Counted from the stretch's first letter, positions 55,524 to 64,000 are shown. The stretch is 64,000 nt of DNA from Cereibacter azotoformans (GCA_017599285.1 JAGFXX010000001.1:248001-312000); one strand, 5' to 3'. The notes: generated by a model not told the origin, from the sequence alone. A program made the numbers and translations.

Positions 55524-56174
55524 ATGGACTGGTTCGCGCCGATTGACAGCTATTGCGAGCGGCTTGGCCCCGCCTACTGGGCCGAGCCGGTGAATGCGCT
55601 GACGAACCTCGCCTTCGTGGTCGCCGCCGCGGTGGTCTGGCCGCGCGTGCGGGGCATCGGGCGGGCGCTGGCGGCGGTTCTGGCGCTGATCGGGCTGGGG
55701 TCCTGGCTCTTTCACACCCATGCCAATCGGCTGACCGGGCTGATGGATGTGCTGCCGATCCTGGCCTTCATCCTGCTCTACATCTTTGCGGCCAGCCGGG
55801 ACATGCTGGGGATGCGGGGCTGGCAGGCGGGCCTCGCCACGGCGGCCTTCCTGCCCTATGCGGCGCTGACCGTGCCGCTCTTCCAGCGCGTGCCGGGTCT
55901 TGGGTCGTCCGCGGCCTATGCGCCGGTGCCGGCGCTGATCCTGCTTTATGCGCTTCTTCTGGTCCGTCGCGCGCCCGCCACGGCGCGGGGGCTGGCGGCG
56001 GGGGCGGGGCTTCTGGTGCTGTCGCTCACCTTCCGCACGCTGGACGGGCCGCTCTGCGCGGCGCTGCCCCTGGGCACGCATTTCCTGTGGCATCTGCTCA
56101 ACGCCCTCATGCTCGGCTGGATGATCGAGGTCTGGCGCCGGCACCGGCTTGCAGCGGAAGGGCGGCCTCGCTAA
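55524..56174 (+). CDS. Ceramidase-like integral membrane hydrolase (CREST superfamily)
   Basis: A 216-aa protein with about six or seven membrane helices. It has [34 protein letters not shown], then [20 protein letters not shown] with the conserved S...H...D residues, and [10 protein letters not shown] with the HxxxH pair: the metal ligands of alkaline ceramidase and adiponectin-receptor relatives. It may hydrolyse a lipid amide in the inner membrane. The start at ATG 55524 has GGGAGAG upstream; a GTG at 55515 is the alternative. Confidence 0.78.
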   Translation: MDWFAPIDSYCERLGPAYWAEPVNALTNLAFVVAAAVVWPRVRGIGRALAAVLALIGLGSWLFHTHANRLTGLMDVLPILAFILLYIFAASRDMLGMRGWQAGLATAAFLPYAALTVPLFQRVPGLGSSAAYAPVPALILLYALLLVRRAPATARGLAAGAGLLVLSLTFRTLDGPLCAALPLGTHFLWHLLNALMLGWMIEVWRRHRLAAEGRPR

Positions 56175-56205
56175 ACGGACCCAAACGGCAAGCGGAGCGA
56201 AGGAC

Positions 56206-56493
56206 ATGTCGATCGACATCGAGACCGCGCGGCGGGTGGCGCATCTCGCGCGGATCCGCGTGGACGAAGCGGACCTGCCGGCCCTGGCCGGCGAGCTTTC
56301 GGGCATCCTCACCTTCATGGAGCAGCTGAACGAGGTGGATGTCGAGGGCGTCGAGCCCATGACCTCGGTCACGCCCATGCGGCTGAAGCGGCGGCAGGAC
56401 GTCGTGACGGACGGCGACATGCAGGACAAGGTGCTGGCCAATGCGCCCGACGCCCGGGAGGGCTTTTTCGCCGTGCCGAAGGTGGTGGAATGA
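56206..56493 (+). CDS. gatC: Aspartyl/glutamyl-tRNA amidotransferase subunit C
   Basis: A 95-aa small subunit that tethers GatA to GatB in the transamidation of Glu-tRNA-Gln/Asp-tRNA-Asn. The family pattern [47 protein letters not shown] and the end [12 protein letters not shown] are clear. Its stop overlaps the gatA start by four bases. gatB is not in the window. Confidence 0.96.
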   Translation: MSIDIETARRVAHLARIRVDEADLPALAGELSGILTFMEQLNEVDVEGVEPMTSVTPMRLKRRQDVVTDGDMQDKVLANAPDAREGFFAVPKVVE

Positions 56494-57965
56494 ACGCGAA
56501 CGAACTGACGATCGCCGAGGCCCGTGACGCGCTGGCGAAGGGCGAGCTTTCGGTGGTGGACCTGACCATGGCCTGCCTCACGGCCATCGACGCGGGCACG
56601 CCGCTCAATGCCTTCGTGCATCTGACGCCCGAGATCGCGCTGGATCAGGCGCGCGCCGCCGATGCCCGCCGCGGCGAGGGGGCGGGGGCGCTGAACGGCA
56701 TCCCGCTGGGGATCAAGGACCTGTTCTGCACGCGAGGCGTCGCCTCGCAGGCGGCCTCGAACATCCTCAAGGGCTTCAAGCCGGAGTACGAGTCGACCGT
56801 CACCTCGAAGCTCTTCGAGGCGGGGGCGGTGATGCTCGGCAAGCTCAACATGGACGAGTTCGCGATGGGCTCGTCGAACGAGACCTCGTGCTACGGCGAT
56901 GCGGTGAACCCGTGGAAGGTCGATGACCGGAAGCTGACGCCCGGCGGCTCGTCCGGCGGTTCGGCCGCGGCGGTGGCGGCGGATCTCTGCCTTGGCGCCA
57001 CGGGCACCGACACTGGCGGCTCGATCCGGCAACCGGCGGCCTTCACCGGCATCGTGGGGATCAAGCCGACCTATGGCCGCGTCTCGCGCTGGGGGATCGT
57101 GGCTTTCGCCTCGTCGCTGGATCAGGCCGGGCCGATGACCAAGACGGTGCGCGATGCGGCGATCCTGCTGGGCGCGATGGCCGGGCACGACCCGAAGGAT
57201 TCGACGTCCGCCGATATTCCGGTGCCGGACTTCGAGGCGGCGCTGACCGGGGACATCCGTGGCAAGAAGATCGGCATTCCGCGCGAATACCGCATGGAGG
57301 GCATGCCCGCCGAGATCGAGGCGCTCTGGGCCAAGGGACGCGAGATGCTGGCCGATGCCGGCGCCGAGATCGTGGACATCAGCCTGCCGCACACGAAATA
57401 CGCGCTGCCCGCCTATTACGTCATCGCACCGGCCGAGGCGTCCTCGAACCTCGCGCGCTATGACGGGGTGCGCTACGGCCACCGCGCCAAGCTCGGTCAG
57501 GGCGACGGCATCGTGGACATGTATGAGAAGACCCGCGCCGAGGGCTTCGGCAAGGAGGTCCAGCGCCGGGTGATGATCGGCACCTATGTGCTCTCGGCCG
57601 GCTTCTACGACGCCTATTACAACCGCGCGCGGAAGGTGCGGGCGCTGATCAAGCGCGACTTCGATCAGGTCTTTGCCGAAGGCATCGACGCGATCCTGAC
57701 GCCGGCCACGCCGTCCTCGGCCTTTGGCCTCGGAGAGATGGCCCATGCCGACCCGGTCGAGATGTATCTCAACGACGTCTTCACCGTGACGGTGAACCTC
57801 GCCGGGCTTCCGGGGATCTCGGTGCCGGTCGGGCTCGACGCCAAGGGGCTGCCGCTCGGGCTGCAGCTGATCGGGCGGCCCTGGGACGAGGCGGGGCTGC
57901 TCAATCACGCCCATGTGCTTGAGCAGGCGGCGGGATTTGTGGAAAAACCCCGGAAATGGTGGTAA
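56490..57965 (+). CDS. gatA: Glutamyl-tRNA(Gln) amidotransferase subunit A
   Basis: A 491-aa amidase-signature enzyme that supplies ammonia from glutamine. Catalytic triad: Lys in [14 protein letters not shown], cis-Ser in the [11 protein letters not shown] loop, Ser nucleophile in [17 protein letters not shown]. Standard length. It is translated with gatC. The next gene starts about 35 bases after its stop. Confidence 0.97.
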   Translation: MNANELTIAEARDALAKGELSVVDLTMACLTAIDAGTPLNAFVHLTPEIALDQARAADARRGEGAGALNGIPLGIKDLFCTRGVASQAASNILKGFKPEYESTVTSKLFEAGAVMLGKLNMDEFAMGSSNETSCYGDAVNPWKVDDRKLTPGGSSGGSAAAVAADLCLGATGTDTGGSIRQPAAFTGIVGIKPTYGRVSRWGIVAFASSLDQAGPMTKTVRDAAILLGAMAGHDPKDSTSADIPVPDFEAALTGDIRGKKIGIPREYRMEGMPAEIEALWAKGREMLADAGAEIVDISLPHTKYALPAYYVIAPAEASSNLARYDGVRYGHRAKLGQGDGIVDMYEKTRAEGFGKEVQRRVMIGTYVLSAGFYDAYYNRARKVRALIKRDFDQVFAEGIDAILTPATPSSAFGLGEMAHADPVEMYLNDVFTVTVNLAGLPGISVPVGLDAKGLPLGLQLIGRPWDEAGLLNHAHVLEQAAGFVEKPRKWW

Positions 57966-58000
57966 GGGCCCCCGGATCCATGCGTCACAGGACGAAAGCC

Positions 58001-58807
58001 ATGCGCGCTTCCGCGGCCCTTCTTCTCGTCGTTGCCACCGCCGCCTGTCAGCCGACGGTGCCCGACTCGGGCGCCGGGTTCGAGGATTATTCCTCGTATC
58101 TCCAGCGCCGCGAGGCCGAGCTGATGGGCCAGCGCGGCGCGTCCGCGATGCCACAGATGGGGGCACCCGCCGCGCAGCCGCAGTTCTCGCCCGAGATCAT
58201 CGGCTCGGCGATCGACTCGGCCGAGCAGGGCGGCGGCGCGCGCGCGCCGGCTTATGGGGCGCCCGGATCGACCAATCCGGCCGCGCCCGCACCCGGGGCG
58301 CTGATCGGCGGCACGACGAGCTACACCACCGGCGAGGCGGGGTTGCCGGCCAATCGCCCGCGGGGGAACGCCCCGGCCGGGATCCGCACCGAGTCCGGCG
58401 AGATGGCCGGCGCGGGCAGCCACACCGGGATCTCGGACGAGAATGACTTCAACGCCGTCTCGGAACGCCGGAGCCGTGAGGACGATGCCGAGTTCATGGC
58501 GCAGAACCGGGCCAGCTACACGGTGATCCCGCCCCAGCCCGTGCCCGAGCGGGTGAATGCGAACGGGCCGAACATCGTGCAGTTCGCCCTCTCGACGAGC
58601 CACAATCCGGGCACGCCGGTCTACAAGCGGTCGTCGCTGCGCCTGTCCAATCCGGGCTCGGCCTGCGCGAAATACGCCTCACCCGATCTTGCGCAGCAGG
58701 ACTTTCTCGCCTCCGGCGGGCCCGATCGCGACCGCAAGGGGCTTGATCCGGACGGCGACGGCTTCGCCTGCGGCTGGGATCCCCGGCCGTTCCGTGCCGC
58801 CCGCTGA
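58001..58807 (+). CDS. Lipoprotein with excalibur-like C-terminal motif
   Basis: A 268-aa exported protein. The signal is MRASAALLLVVATAAC, with the cysteine at residue 16. A long low-complexity Pro/Ala/Gly stretch lies at about 55-130, and a conserved-looking end runs from about 185. The C-terminus has SACAKYASPDLAQQDFL and DPDGDGFACGWDP, a compact Asp-rich, two-Cys module like the excalibur calcium-binding domain. An earlier ATG at 57980 is possible; the ATG at 58001 has a better upstream AGGA. It is followed by the amidase gene three bases later, so both may act on the cell wall. Confidence 0.65.
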   Translation: MRASAALLLVVATAACQPTVPDSGAGFEDYSSYLQRREAELMGQRGASAMPQMGAPAAQPQFSPEIIGSAIDSAEQGGGARAPAYGAPGSTNPAAPAPGALIGGTTSYTTGEAGLPANRPRGNAPAGIRTESGEMAGAGSHTGISDENDFNAVSERRSREDDAEFMAQNRASYTVIPPQPVPERVNANGPNIVQFALSTSHNPGTPVYKRSSLRLSNPGSACAKYASPDLAQQDFLASGGPDRDRKGLDPDGDGFACGWDPRPFRAAR

Positions 58808-58810
58808 GGC

Positions 58811-59470
58811 GTGAGTCTGTCGCTCAATCACGGGCCGCGGCGCGATGGCGCCCGGCCCGATCTCGTGGTGATCCACTACACGGCGATGGCGAGCGCCGAG
58901 GCGGCCTGCGCGCGTCTCTGTGATCCGGCGGCCGAGGTTTCGGCCCACTGGCTGATTTCCGAACCGGGAGAATGCCGGGCGCTTGTTCCCGAAGAGCGGC
59001 GGGCCTGGCACGCAGGGGCGGGCGCATGGGGCGCGGTGACGGATGTCAACTCGCGCTCGATCGGGATCGAGCTGGCCAATCCGGGCGATCGGCCGTTCCC
59101 CGAGCCGCAGATGGCCGCGCTGGAGCGGCTTCTGGCGGGCATCCTCGACCGCTGGTCGATCCCGCCCGAGCGGGTGATCGCCCATTCCGACATGGCGCCG
59201 GGGCGCAAGATCGATCCAGGCCCGCGCTTCGACTGGCGCAGGCTTGCGCGTGCGGGGCTGTCGGTCTGGCCCGAGCCGCGCGCGCCCGGCGACTTTCGCG
59301 CCGCCGCCTTGGCCTTCGGCTATCCCGATCTGCCGGAGGAGCTGATCCTTGCCTCCTTCCGCCTCCGGTTCCGCCCCTGGGCCTGCGGACCCCTGCAGGC
59401 CGAGGATGCGGCGCTCGCCGCCGATCTTGCGGCGCGCTTCCCGGTTGACGGGCGCGGGGCGGCGGCGTAA
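58811..59470 (+). CDS. N-acetylmuramoyl-L-alanine amidase (AmiD/AmpD type)
   Basis: A 219-aa Amidase_2 zinc enzyme cutting the sugar-peptide bond of murein. Zinc and catalytic motifs: LVVIHYTAM, WHAGAGAWG, SIGIELAN and HSDMAPGRKIDPGPRFDW. No signal peptide is visible, so it resembles a cytosolic AmpD-like recycling enzyme more than the outer-membrane AmiD. The start codon is GTG at 58811. It lies just upstream of rnpB. Confidence 0.9.
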   Translation: MSLSLNHGPRRDGARPDLVVIHYTAMASAEAACARLCDPAAEVSAHWLISEPGECRALVPEERRAWHAGAGAWGAVTDVNSRSIGIELANPGDRPFPEPQMAALERLLAGILDRWSIPPERVIAHSDMAPGRKIDPGPRFDWRRLARAGLSVWPEPRAPGDFRAAALAFGYPDLPEELILASFRLRFRPWACGPLQAEDAALAADLAARFPVDGRGAAA

Positions 59471-59479
59471 GCCCCCGTC

Positions 59480-59875
59480 GTGCGGGTGGCCGGATGACCG
59501 CGTGCCTTCGGGCGCGAGGAAAGTCCGGACTCCATGAGACAAGGGTGCCGGGTAACGCCCGGCCGGGGCAACCCGAGGGAAAGCGCCACAGAGAAGAGAC
59601 CGCCCCACCGGCCGAAAGGCCCGGGGCAAGGGTGAAACGGTGGGGCAAGAGCCCACCGCGGGACTGGCAACAGGACCGGCACGGCAAGCCCCACCCGGAG
59701 CAATGCCGAATAGGGGTCTCGCGCGGGGCTGATCCGTCAGGATATCGCCGCAGGGAAGTCTCAGCCCGAGAGACCCGGGTTGGCAGCTCGATCCCGTCGG
59801 CAACGGCGGGGCCAGAGGAATGGTCATCGAAGGGGGCAACCCCGGAACAGAATCCGGCTTACAGGCTGCCCGCAC
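59480..59875 (+). ncRNA. rnpB: RNase P RNA (bacterial class A)
   Basis: About 396 nt. The hallmark 5' segment GAGGAAAGTCCGGACTCC at about 59515 and the 3' segment ACAGAATCCGGCTTA at about 59848 form the conserved P4 core. Terminal helix P1 pairs GTGCGGG (59480-59486) with CCCGCAC (59869-59875). It is the catalytic RNA that trims tRNA 5' ends. A repeat copy starts 18 bases after its end and may be its terminator. Confidence 0.95.
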
Positions 59876-59893
59876 AACCCACTCCGGCCCGCG

Positions 59894-59945
59894 CCGGGGG
59901 CTTCGCGCCCCCGGACCCCCGCGGGATATTTGGGCAGAGTGAAAG
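59894..59945 (+). repeat. Interspersed hairpin/GATATTTGG element, copy 7
   Basis: CCGGGGGC-TTCGC-GCCCCCGG hairpin, then ACCCCCGCGGGATATTTGG and GCAGAGTGAAAG. It is placed directly behind rnpB in the same orientation and before the convergent PaaK-like gene. Confidence 0.85.
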
Positions 59946-59988
59946 ACGGGGCCGGCCGGGGACCCGTGTCTTCGTGCGGCGGGGGGCG

Positions 59989-61203
59989 TCAGCCGTAGGT
60001 TCGACGGTCCTCGATCACCTTGCCGTCGTTGGGCAGCGTGCCGGGCGTCACGATCTCGATCCGGCCGCGGAGCTTCAGCGCGGCGAGAACCGAGGCCTCG
60101 TACACCGCCGGGTTGGTGGCGCGACTCTCGATCTGGACCGTCATCGCGTCCATCTCGCCCTCGCGGGTGGCGATAACGCGGGCGCGGCTGACCTCGGAGT
60201 GCCGTGCCACGAGGTCGGCCACCTGTTCGGGGCGGACGAACATGCCCTTGATCTTGGTGGTCTGGTCGGCGCGGCCCATCCAGCCACGGATGCGGCGGTT
60301 GGTGCGCCCGCAGGGGCTGGTGCCGGGCATGAGCGCGGAGAGGTCTCCGGTGGCGAAGCGGACCAGCGGATAGTCGCGGTTCAGGGTGGTGACGACGACC
60401 TCGCCCACCTCGCCCTCGGGCACCGGGTCGCCGGTGCCGGGGCGGACGATCTCGACCAGCACGCCCTCGTCGAGGATCATCCCCTCCATCGCCTCGCTCT
60501 CGTAGGCGATGTTGCCGAGATCGGCGGTGGCGTAACATTGCAGGGTCAGGATGCCACGGTCGGCATAGTCCTTGCGCAGGCTGGGAAAGAGCGCGCCTCC
60601 GCCGACGGCGGCGCGGGTGATCCTCAGCCGCTCGCCCATCTCCTCGGCGCGGTCGAGGATCACCTTCAGATAATCCGGCGTGCCGGCATAGGCGGTGGTG
60701 CCGATATCGGCGGCGGCGCGGACCTGAAGGTCGGTCTGGCCGGTGCCGGCGGGCAGGACGCGGGCGCCGACCGCGCGGGCCCCGGATTCGAAGATCATGC
60801 CCGCAGGCGTCAGATGGTAGCCGAAGCAGTTCTGCACGATGTCGGCCGGACCCACGCCGCAGGCGTGCAGGAAGCGGCCCATCCGCCACCAGTCGGGCGT
60901 GGTGCGGCCGATCTCGTAGATCGGGCCCGGAGACTGAAAAACATGTTCATAGGCGCCGCCCTCGGGGGTGAAGCCGCCAAGCGGCGGGTGCGCCTTCTGC
61001 GCCGCCGTGAGGTCCGACTTGCGGATCACAGGAAGGCGGGCCAGCGCCTCGAGGCTGGTGACGCCGGCGGGATCGACACCGGCCAGCGGCTCGCGCATGG
61101 CGGGCGTGGCCCGGGCGTGGGCGATCAACTGGGGCAGGTCCCGGGCGATGGCGGCCTGGCGTTCGTCGGCGGAACGGGTCTCGAGCTCGTCGAAATGGGT
61201 CAT
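59989..61203 (-). CDS. Phenylacetate-CoA ligase-like enzyme (PaaK family)
   Basis: A 404-aa adenylate-forming ligase of the short PaaK type. Segments seen: HVFQSPGPIYEIGRT, FGYHLTPAGMIFESGARAVGARVLPAGTG, TTAYAGTPDYLKVILD, GEVGEVVVTTLNRDYPLVRFATGDLS and the C-terminal TTKIKGMFVRPEQVADLV. It would activate an aromatic or other acid to its CoA ester. The start at 61203 has AGGGGAGA before it; an ATG at 61221 overlapping the livF stop is also possible. The gene is in the liv-type operon, so its substrate may be what the transporter brings in. No paa ring-cleavage genes are here. Confidence 0.85.
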   Translation of the reverse strand: MTHFDELETRSADERQAAIARDLPQLIAHARATPAMREPLAGVDPAGVTSLEALARLPVIRKSDLTAAQKAHPPLGGFTPEGGAYEHVFQSPGPIYEIGRTTPDWWRMGRFLHACGVGPADIVQNCFGYHLTPAGMIFESGARAVGARVLPAGTGQTDLQVRAAADIGTTAYAGTPDYLKVILDRAEEMGERLRITRAAVGGGALFPSLRKDYADRGILTLQCYATADLGNIAYESEAMEGMILDEGVLVEIVRPGTGDPVPEGEVGEVVVTTLNRDYPLVRFATGDLSALMPGTSPCGRTNRRIRGWMGRADQTTKIKGMFVRPEQVADLVARHSEVSRARVIATREGEMDAMTVQIESRATNPAVYEASVLAALKLRGRIEIVTPGTLPNDGKVIEDRRTYG

Positions 61204-61217
61204 GATTCGTTCTCCCC

Positions 61218-62048
61218 TCATGCCAGCCACCGCTTGCGCCGCCGGTAGGAGCGCACGTCACGGAAGGACTTGCGGCCCTTGTCGGACATGCCGAGGTAGA
61301 ATTCCTTCACGTCAGGGTTCTCGCGCAGCTCCTGCGCCGAGCCCTCCATGACCACGCGGCCGCTCTCGAGGATGTAGCCGGTGTGGGCGTAGCGCAGGGC
61401 CACGTTGGTGTTCTGCTCGGCCAGAAGGAAGGTGACGCCCTCGCCCTCGTTCACCGCCCGGACGATTTCGAATATCTGTTCGACGAGCTGCGGGGCGAGG
61501 CCCATCGAGGGCTCGTCGAGCAGGATCATCTCGGGACGGCTCATCAGGGCGCGGCCCATCGCCACCATCTGCTGCTCGCCGCCCGAGGTGTAGCCGGCCT
61601 GGCTTTTCCGCCGCTCTCGCAGGCGCGGGAAGTAGGTGTAGACCATCTCGAGATCGTCCATGATCGCCGCCCGCCCGTCCGTGCGGGTGTAGGCGCCGGT
61701 CAGCAGGTTCTCCTCGACGGTCAGATGCTCGAAGCAGTGGCGTCCTTCCATCACCTGGATGACGCCGCGCCGGACCAGCGTCGCCGGGTCCAGATCCTGC
61801 ACCCGCTCGCCGCGGTAGAGGATCGAGCCCTTGGTGACCTCGCCGCGCTCGGACTGCAGGAGGTTCGAGATCGCCTTCAGCGTGGTGGTCTTGCCCGCGC
61901 CGTTGCCGCCCAGAAGCGCCGTGATGCCGCCCTTGGGCACATGCAGGCTCACCCCCTTCAGCACGAGGATGACGTGGTTGTAGATGACCTCGATATTGTT
62001 GACCTCGAGCAGCGTCTCGGTCGCGGCGGGGGGGCGTTCGTCGAACAT
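61218..62048 (-). CDS. Branched-chain-type ABC transporter ATP-binding protein (LivF)
   Basis: A 276-aa cytosolic ATPase: Walker A GGNGAGKTTTLKAISN, signature YTSGGEQQMVAMGRAL, Walker B MILLDEPSMGLAPQL, H-loop LLAEQNTNVAL. It belongs to the LivF subgroup and pairs with a LivG not seen here. It is somewhat longer than usual at the C-terminus (KSFRDVRSYRRRKRWLA). It lies between the binding protein and the PaaK-like gene on the same strand. Confidence 0.9.
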   Translation of the reverse strand: MFDERPPAATETLLEVNNIEVIYNHVILVLKGVSLHVPKGGITALLGGNGAGKTTTLKAISNLLQSERGEVTKGSILYRGERVQDLDPATLVRRGVIQVMEGRHCFEHLTVEENLLTGAYTRTDGRAAIMDDLEMVYTYFPRLRERRKSQAGYTSGGEQQMVAMGRALMSRPEMILLDEPSMGLAPQLVEQIFEIVRAVNEGEGVTFLLAEQNTNVALRYAHTGYILESGRVVMEGSAQELRENPDVKEFYLGMSDKGRKSFRDVRSYRRRKRWLA

Positions 62049-62071
62049 GGGTCTGGCCTCGGCGGGGGAGG

Positions 62072-62095
62072 GGGAGGCCCCGGACGGGGCCTCCC
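62072..62095 (-). promoter_or_regulatory. Intercistronic hairpin between binding protein and livF genes
   Basis: A perfect 10-bp stem GGGAGGCCCC-(4 nt)-GGGGCCTCCC, 6 bases after the binding-protein stop codon and 24 before livF. No U-run follows. Such hairpins protect the upstream mRNA from 3' exonucleases or give partial termination, so binding protein is made in excess. Confidence 0.6.
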
Positions 62096-62101
62096 GTGTC
62101 G

Positions 62102-63391
62102 TCAGTTGCAGCGTTCGGTGAGACCCGCTTCCTTGGCGTAGGCCGCGGAATCCTCCATCACGAGCGGGGTCAGAACCTCGTCATCCGGGGCGATCCAGTC
62201 CGAGATCAGCGTCCACTTGCGCTCGTTGGCGTCCCATTGCTGGATGCGCGCCATGCCGGGGCCGCCGTGGTCCTCGCAGGAGGCGGCGAAGGGCTGGCCG
62301 AAGTCGGGCAGGCCGAGTTCCTCCATCCGCGCCTCGGTGATCTCCAGCGCCTCGAACCCGTCGCGCACCTGCGCGGCATTCACCGCCGAAGTGCCAGCCA
62401 GTTCCTGCGCCTTGCGGATCGCCTCGGCGATGACCATGGCCGCATACATGCCGCGCGAGTAAAGCACCGTGCCCACGTTCGAGCCGTCGCCCGCGGCCTT
62501 GCCCGCGTCGTGCACATACTGCTTCAGGTCGGCATAGACCGGATAGTCCGAGCCCACGCCATGCATCGTCAGCGACTTGTAGCCGTTCGCGCCCGCGCCC
62601 GCCGGGATCACGTCATTCTCGGAGCCCGACCACCAGATGCCGATGAAGTTCTCCATCGGGAAGCGGATGTTGGCGGCCTCCTGGATCGCGACCGAGTTCA
62701 TCACGCCCCAGCCGTAGAACACCACGAAGTCGGGCTTTTCGCGGCGCACCTGGAGCCACTGGCTCTTCTGTTCCTGTCCGGGGCTGTCGATGGGCAGCAT
62801 CGAAAGCTCGAAGCCGTGCTTCTCGGACAGTTCCTCCAGCGTGCGGATCGGCTCCTTGCCGTAGGCCGAGTTGTGGTAGAGCAGCGCGATCTTCTTGCCC
62901 TCAAGGCTGCCGCCGTTCTCGTCGAGAAGGTATTTCACCGCGACCGAGGCGGCATCCCAGTAGTTCGCGGGATAGTTGAACACCCATTCGAAAACCTTGC
63001 CGTTGGCGGCCGAGGTGCGGCCGTAGCCCGGCGTGTAGAGCGTGATGCCGTCGGCCTGCATCTTGGGGATGAGCTGGTAGGTGATGCCGGTGGAGAGCGG
63101 GTTGTAGACCAGCGCGCCCTGGCCCTTGGTGGCCTCGTAGCACTCGACGCCCTTTTCGGTGTTGTAGGCGGTTTCGCATTCCGGCGTCAGCACCTTCTCG
63201 CCGCCGATGCCGCCGTCACGCTCGTTCAGCAGGGTGAAGTAATCCTGGAACCCGTCGGCGTAGGGGATGCCGCCGGCCGCGAAGGGTCCGGTGCGGTAGC
63301 TGAGGTTCGGCACGACGAGATCCGCCTGCGCCGCACCCGCCGCTCCGGCCGCGATGGCCGCCGCCGCGAGCAGGGTGAAACTCTTTTTCAT
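62102..63391 (-). CDS. Branched-chain-type ABC transporter substrate-binding protein
   Basis: A 429-aa periplasmic protein with a Sec signal (MKKSFTLLAAAAIAAGAAGAAQA, cleaved before DLVV). It is of the type I periplasmic fold (LivJ/AmiC-like): LSYRTGPFAAGGIPYADGFQDYF, ALLYHNSAYGKEPIRTL, PDFVVFYGWGVMNSVAIQEAA, ending in TERCN. It is larger than leucine-binding proteins. Cysteines in ECETAYNTEKGVECYEATKG may form a disulfide loop. Family members bind amides, ureas or aromatic acids as well as amino acids, so the ligand is unknown; the PaaK-like neighbour hints at an aromatic acid. Confidence 0.9.
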   Translation of the reverse strand: MKKSFTLLAAAAIAAGAAGAAQADLVVPNLSYRTGPFAAGGIPYADGFQDYFTLLNERDGGIGGEKVLTPECETAYNTEKGVECYEATKGQGALVYNPLSTGITYQLIPKMQADGITLYTPGYGRTSAANGKVFEWVFNYPANYWDAASVAVKYLLDENGGSLEGKKIALLYHNSAYGKEPIRTLEELSEKHGFELSMLPIDSPGQEQKSQWLQVRREKPDFVVFYGWGVMNSVAIQEAANIRFPMENFIGIWWSGSENDVIPAGAGANGYKSLTMHGVGSDYPVYADLKQYVHDAGKAAGDGSNVGTVLYSRGMYAAMVIAEAIRKAQELAGTSAVNAAQVRDGFEALEITEARMEELGLPDFGQPFAASCEDHGGPGMARIQQWDANERKWTLISDWIAPDDEVLTPLVMEDSAAYAKEAGLTERCN

Positions 63392-63452
63392 GGACACTCC
63401 TCCCGTTGGTCCTTTGCCGGTTGGCCCGGCGTTCATCCGGCCGCGCCCCGCA

Positions 63453-64000
63453 TCAGTGCGGGAAGGGCCACAGTCGCAGTTTCTCCTTCAGCACGCGCCA
63501 GAGCTGGGCCAGCCCGTGCGGTTCGAGGATGAGGAAGCCGATGATGAGGCCGCCCAGGATCATCAGCTCGATGTGGGCCGCGAGATCCGAGGGCCAGCCA
63601 AGGCCACCCACCAGCACGTTCTTCAGGAACACCGGCAGCAGGACGAGGAAGGCCGCGCCCGCGAAGCTGCCGAAGATGCTGCCGAGGCCCCCGATGATGA
63701 TCATGAAGAGGATCAGGAACGACTTCTGGATGCCGAAGGCCTCGCCCACCTCGGCCGCGCCCAGATAGACCGCGAAGAACAGCGCCCCCGCGATGCCGAT
63801 GAAGAAGGACGAGACGGCAAAGGCCGACAGTTTCGCGGCCAGCGGGTTCACCCCGATGATCTCGGCCGCGATGTCCATGTCACGGATCGCCATCCACTTG
63901 CGCCCGATGGTGCCGCGGGTCAGGTTGCGGGCGATCCAGGCGAGGGCGAAGAGGAAGACCGCGCAGAAGAGATACTTGGCCCAGGCCGGCGTGTTGGCCC
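63453..64000 (-). CDS. Branched-chain-type ABC transporter permease (LivM), C-terminal part
   Basis: The frame stays open to the window edge, so the start is missing; about 181 codons are visible. Inner-membrane permease: TIGRKWMAIRDMDIAAEIIGVNPLAAKLSAFAVSSFFIGIAGALF is the LivM coupling-loop signature (EAA-like), with later helices GIQKSFLILFMIIIGGLGSIFG and HIELMILGGLIIGFLILEPHGL. It precedes the binding-protein gene in the operon, with a 61-base gap. Confidence 0.92.
   Translation of the reverse strand, partial: ANTPAWAKYLFCAVFLFALAWIARNLTRGTIGRKWMAIRDMDIAAEIIGVNPLAAKLSAFAVSSFFIGIAGALFFAVYLGAAEVGEAFGIQKSFLILFMIIIGGLGSIFGSFAGAAFLVLLPVFLKNVLVGGLGWPSDLAAHIELMILGGLIIGFLILEPHGLAQLWRVLKEKLRLWPFPH

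Noticed and set aside
55428-58166. 912-codon minus-strand open frame opposite gatA
   Set aside because: Lies across ceramidase-like, gatC and gatA genes; gatA motifs are perfect on the plus strand.
59989-61203. Phenylacetate degradation locus
   Set aside because: Only a PaaK-like ligase is present, without paaABCDE, paaG or paaZ; the context is an ABC transporter.
59494-61248. 584-codon plus-strand frame starting in rnpB
   Set aside because: The first 380 bases are RNase P RNA and the rest is antisense to the PaaK-like gene.

Overview
The window is GC-rich alphaproteobacterial chromosome of Rhodobacterales type, most likely Cereibacter (Rhodobacter) sphaeroides or a very close relative. The strongest pointer is a 176-residue short LOV photoreceptor at 15624-16154 that I recognise from memory as RsLOV. 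Gene content and coding style agree with this. I see no transposase, integrase, phage gene or CRISPR array, so this is core chromosome with some lineage-specific islands.

Layout. 1-6.6 kb: end of an Nfu Fe-S gene, universal stress protein, class IV aminotransferase, L,D-transpeptidase, an LpxL-like acyltransferase, an orphan divergent FliG, purB and small secreted proteins. 6.7-11.1 kb: RND efflux pair. 12-15.4 kb: a glgC-glgX pair without the other glycogen genes. 15.6-20.5 kb: a sensory island, with the LOV protein divergent from a CheB-CheR-PAS-HWE kinase, a single-domain response regulator and two tiny membrane proteins. 20.5-23.2 kb: a two-gene DNA-repair operon, a DUF4130-UdgX fusion coupled to a radical SAM/HhH protein that ends in a sliding-clamp-like motif. 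23.3-27.5 kb: serine hydrolase and a marR-emrA-emrB operon with a palindromic operator. 28-29.7 kb: tRNA-Tyr, rlmB and a possible small RNA. 29.8-33.1 kb: hisB-hisH-hisA-hisF-hisE, divergent from a degenerate EF-G paralogue. 35.4-44 kb: an MFS transporter, alpha/beta hydrolases, a threonine dehydratase-like enzyme, an MsbA-like ABC exporter and an acyl-CoA synthetase. 44.2-46.5 kb: purC-fructokinase-dtd.

46.6-52.6 kb holds a compact one-strand cluster: a YqaA-like membrane protein, a zinc-ribbon membrane protein, an SPFH-GYF_2 protein, a DUF2927 lipoprotein, TelA, XpaC and a 27-aa protein. It looks like an envelope-stress module. 52.6-59.9 kb: rluB, tadA, a metallo-hydrolase, a ceramidase-like membrane protein, gatC-gatA, a lipoprotein, an amidase and the RNase P RNA. 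60-64 kb: part of a branched-chain-type ABC uptake operon (livM, binding protein, livF) with a PaaK-like CoA ligase.

Seven copies of an intergenic element, a GC hairpin followed by a GGATATTTGG / CAGAGTGAAAG tail, are scattered through the window, mostly just after gene ends. The candidates I rate highest for undescribed biology are the LOV/CheBR-kinase island, the UdgX/radical-SAM operon and the SPFH/TelA/XpaC cluster. All coordinates were read by eye and no database was searched.
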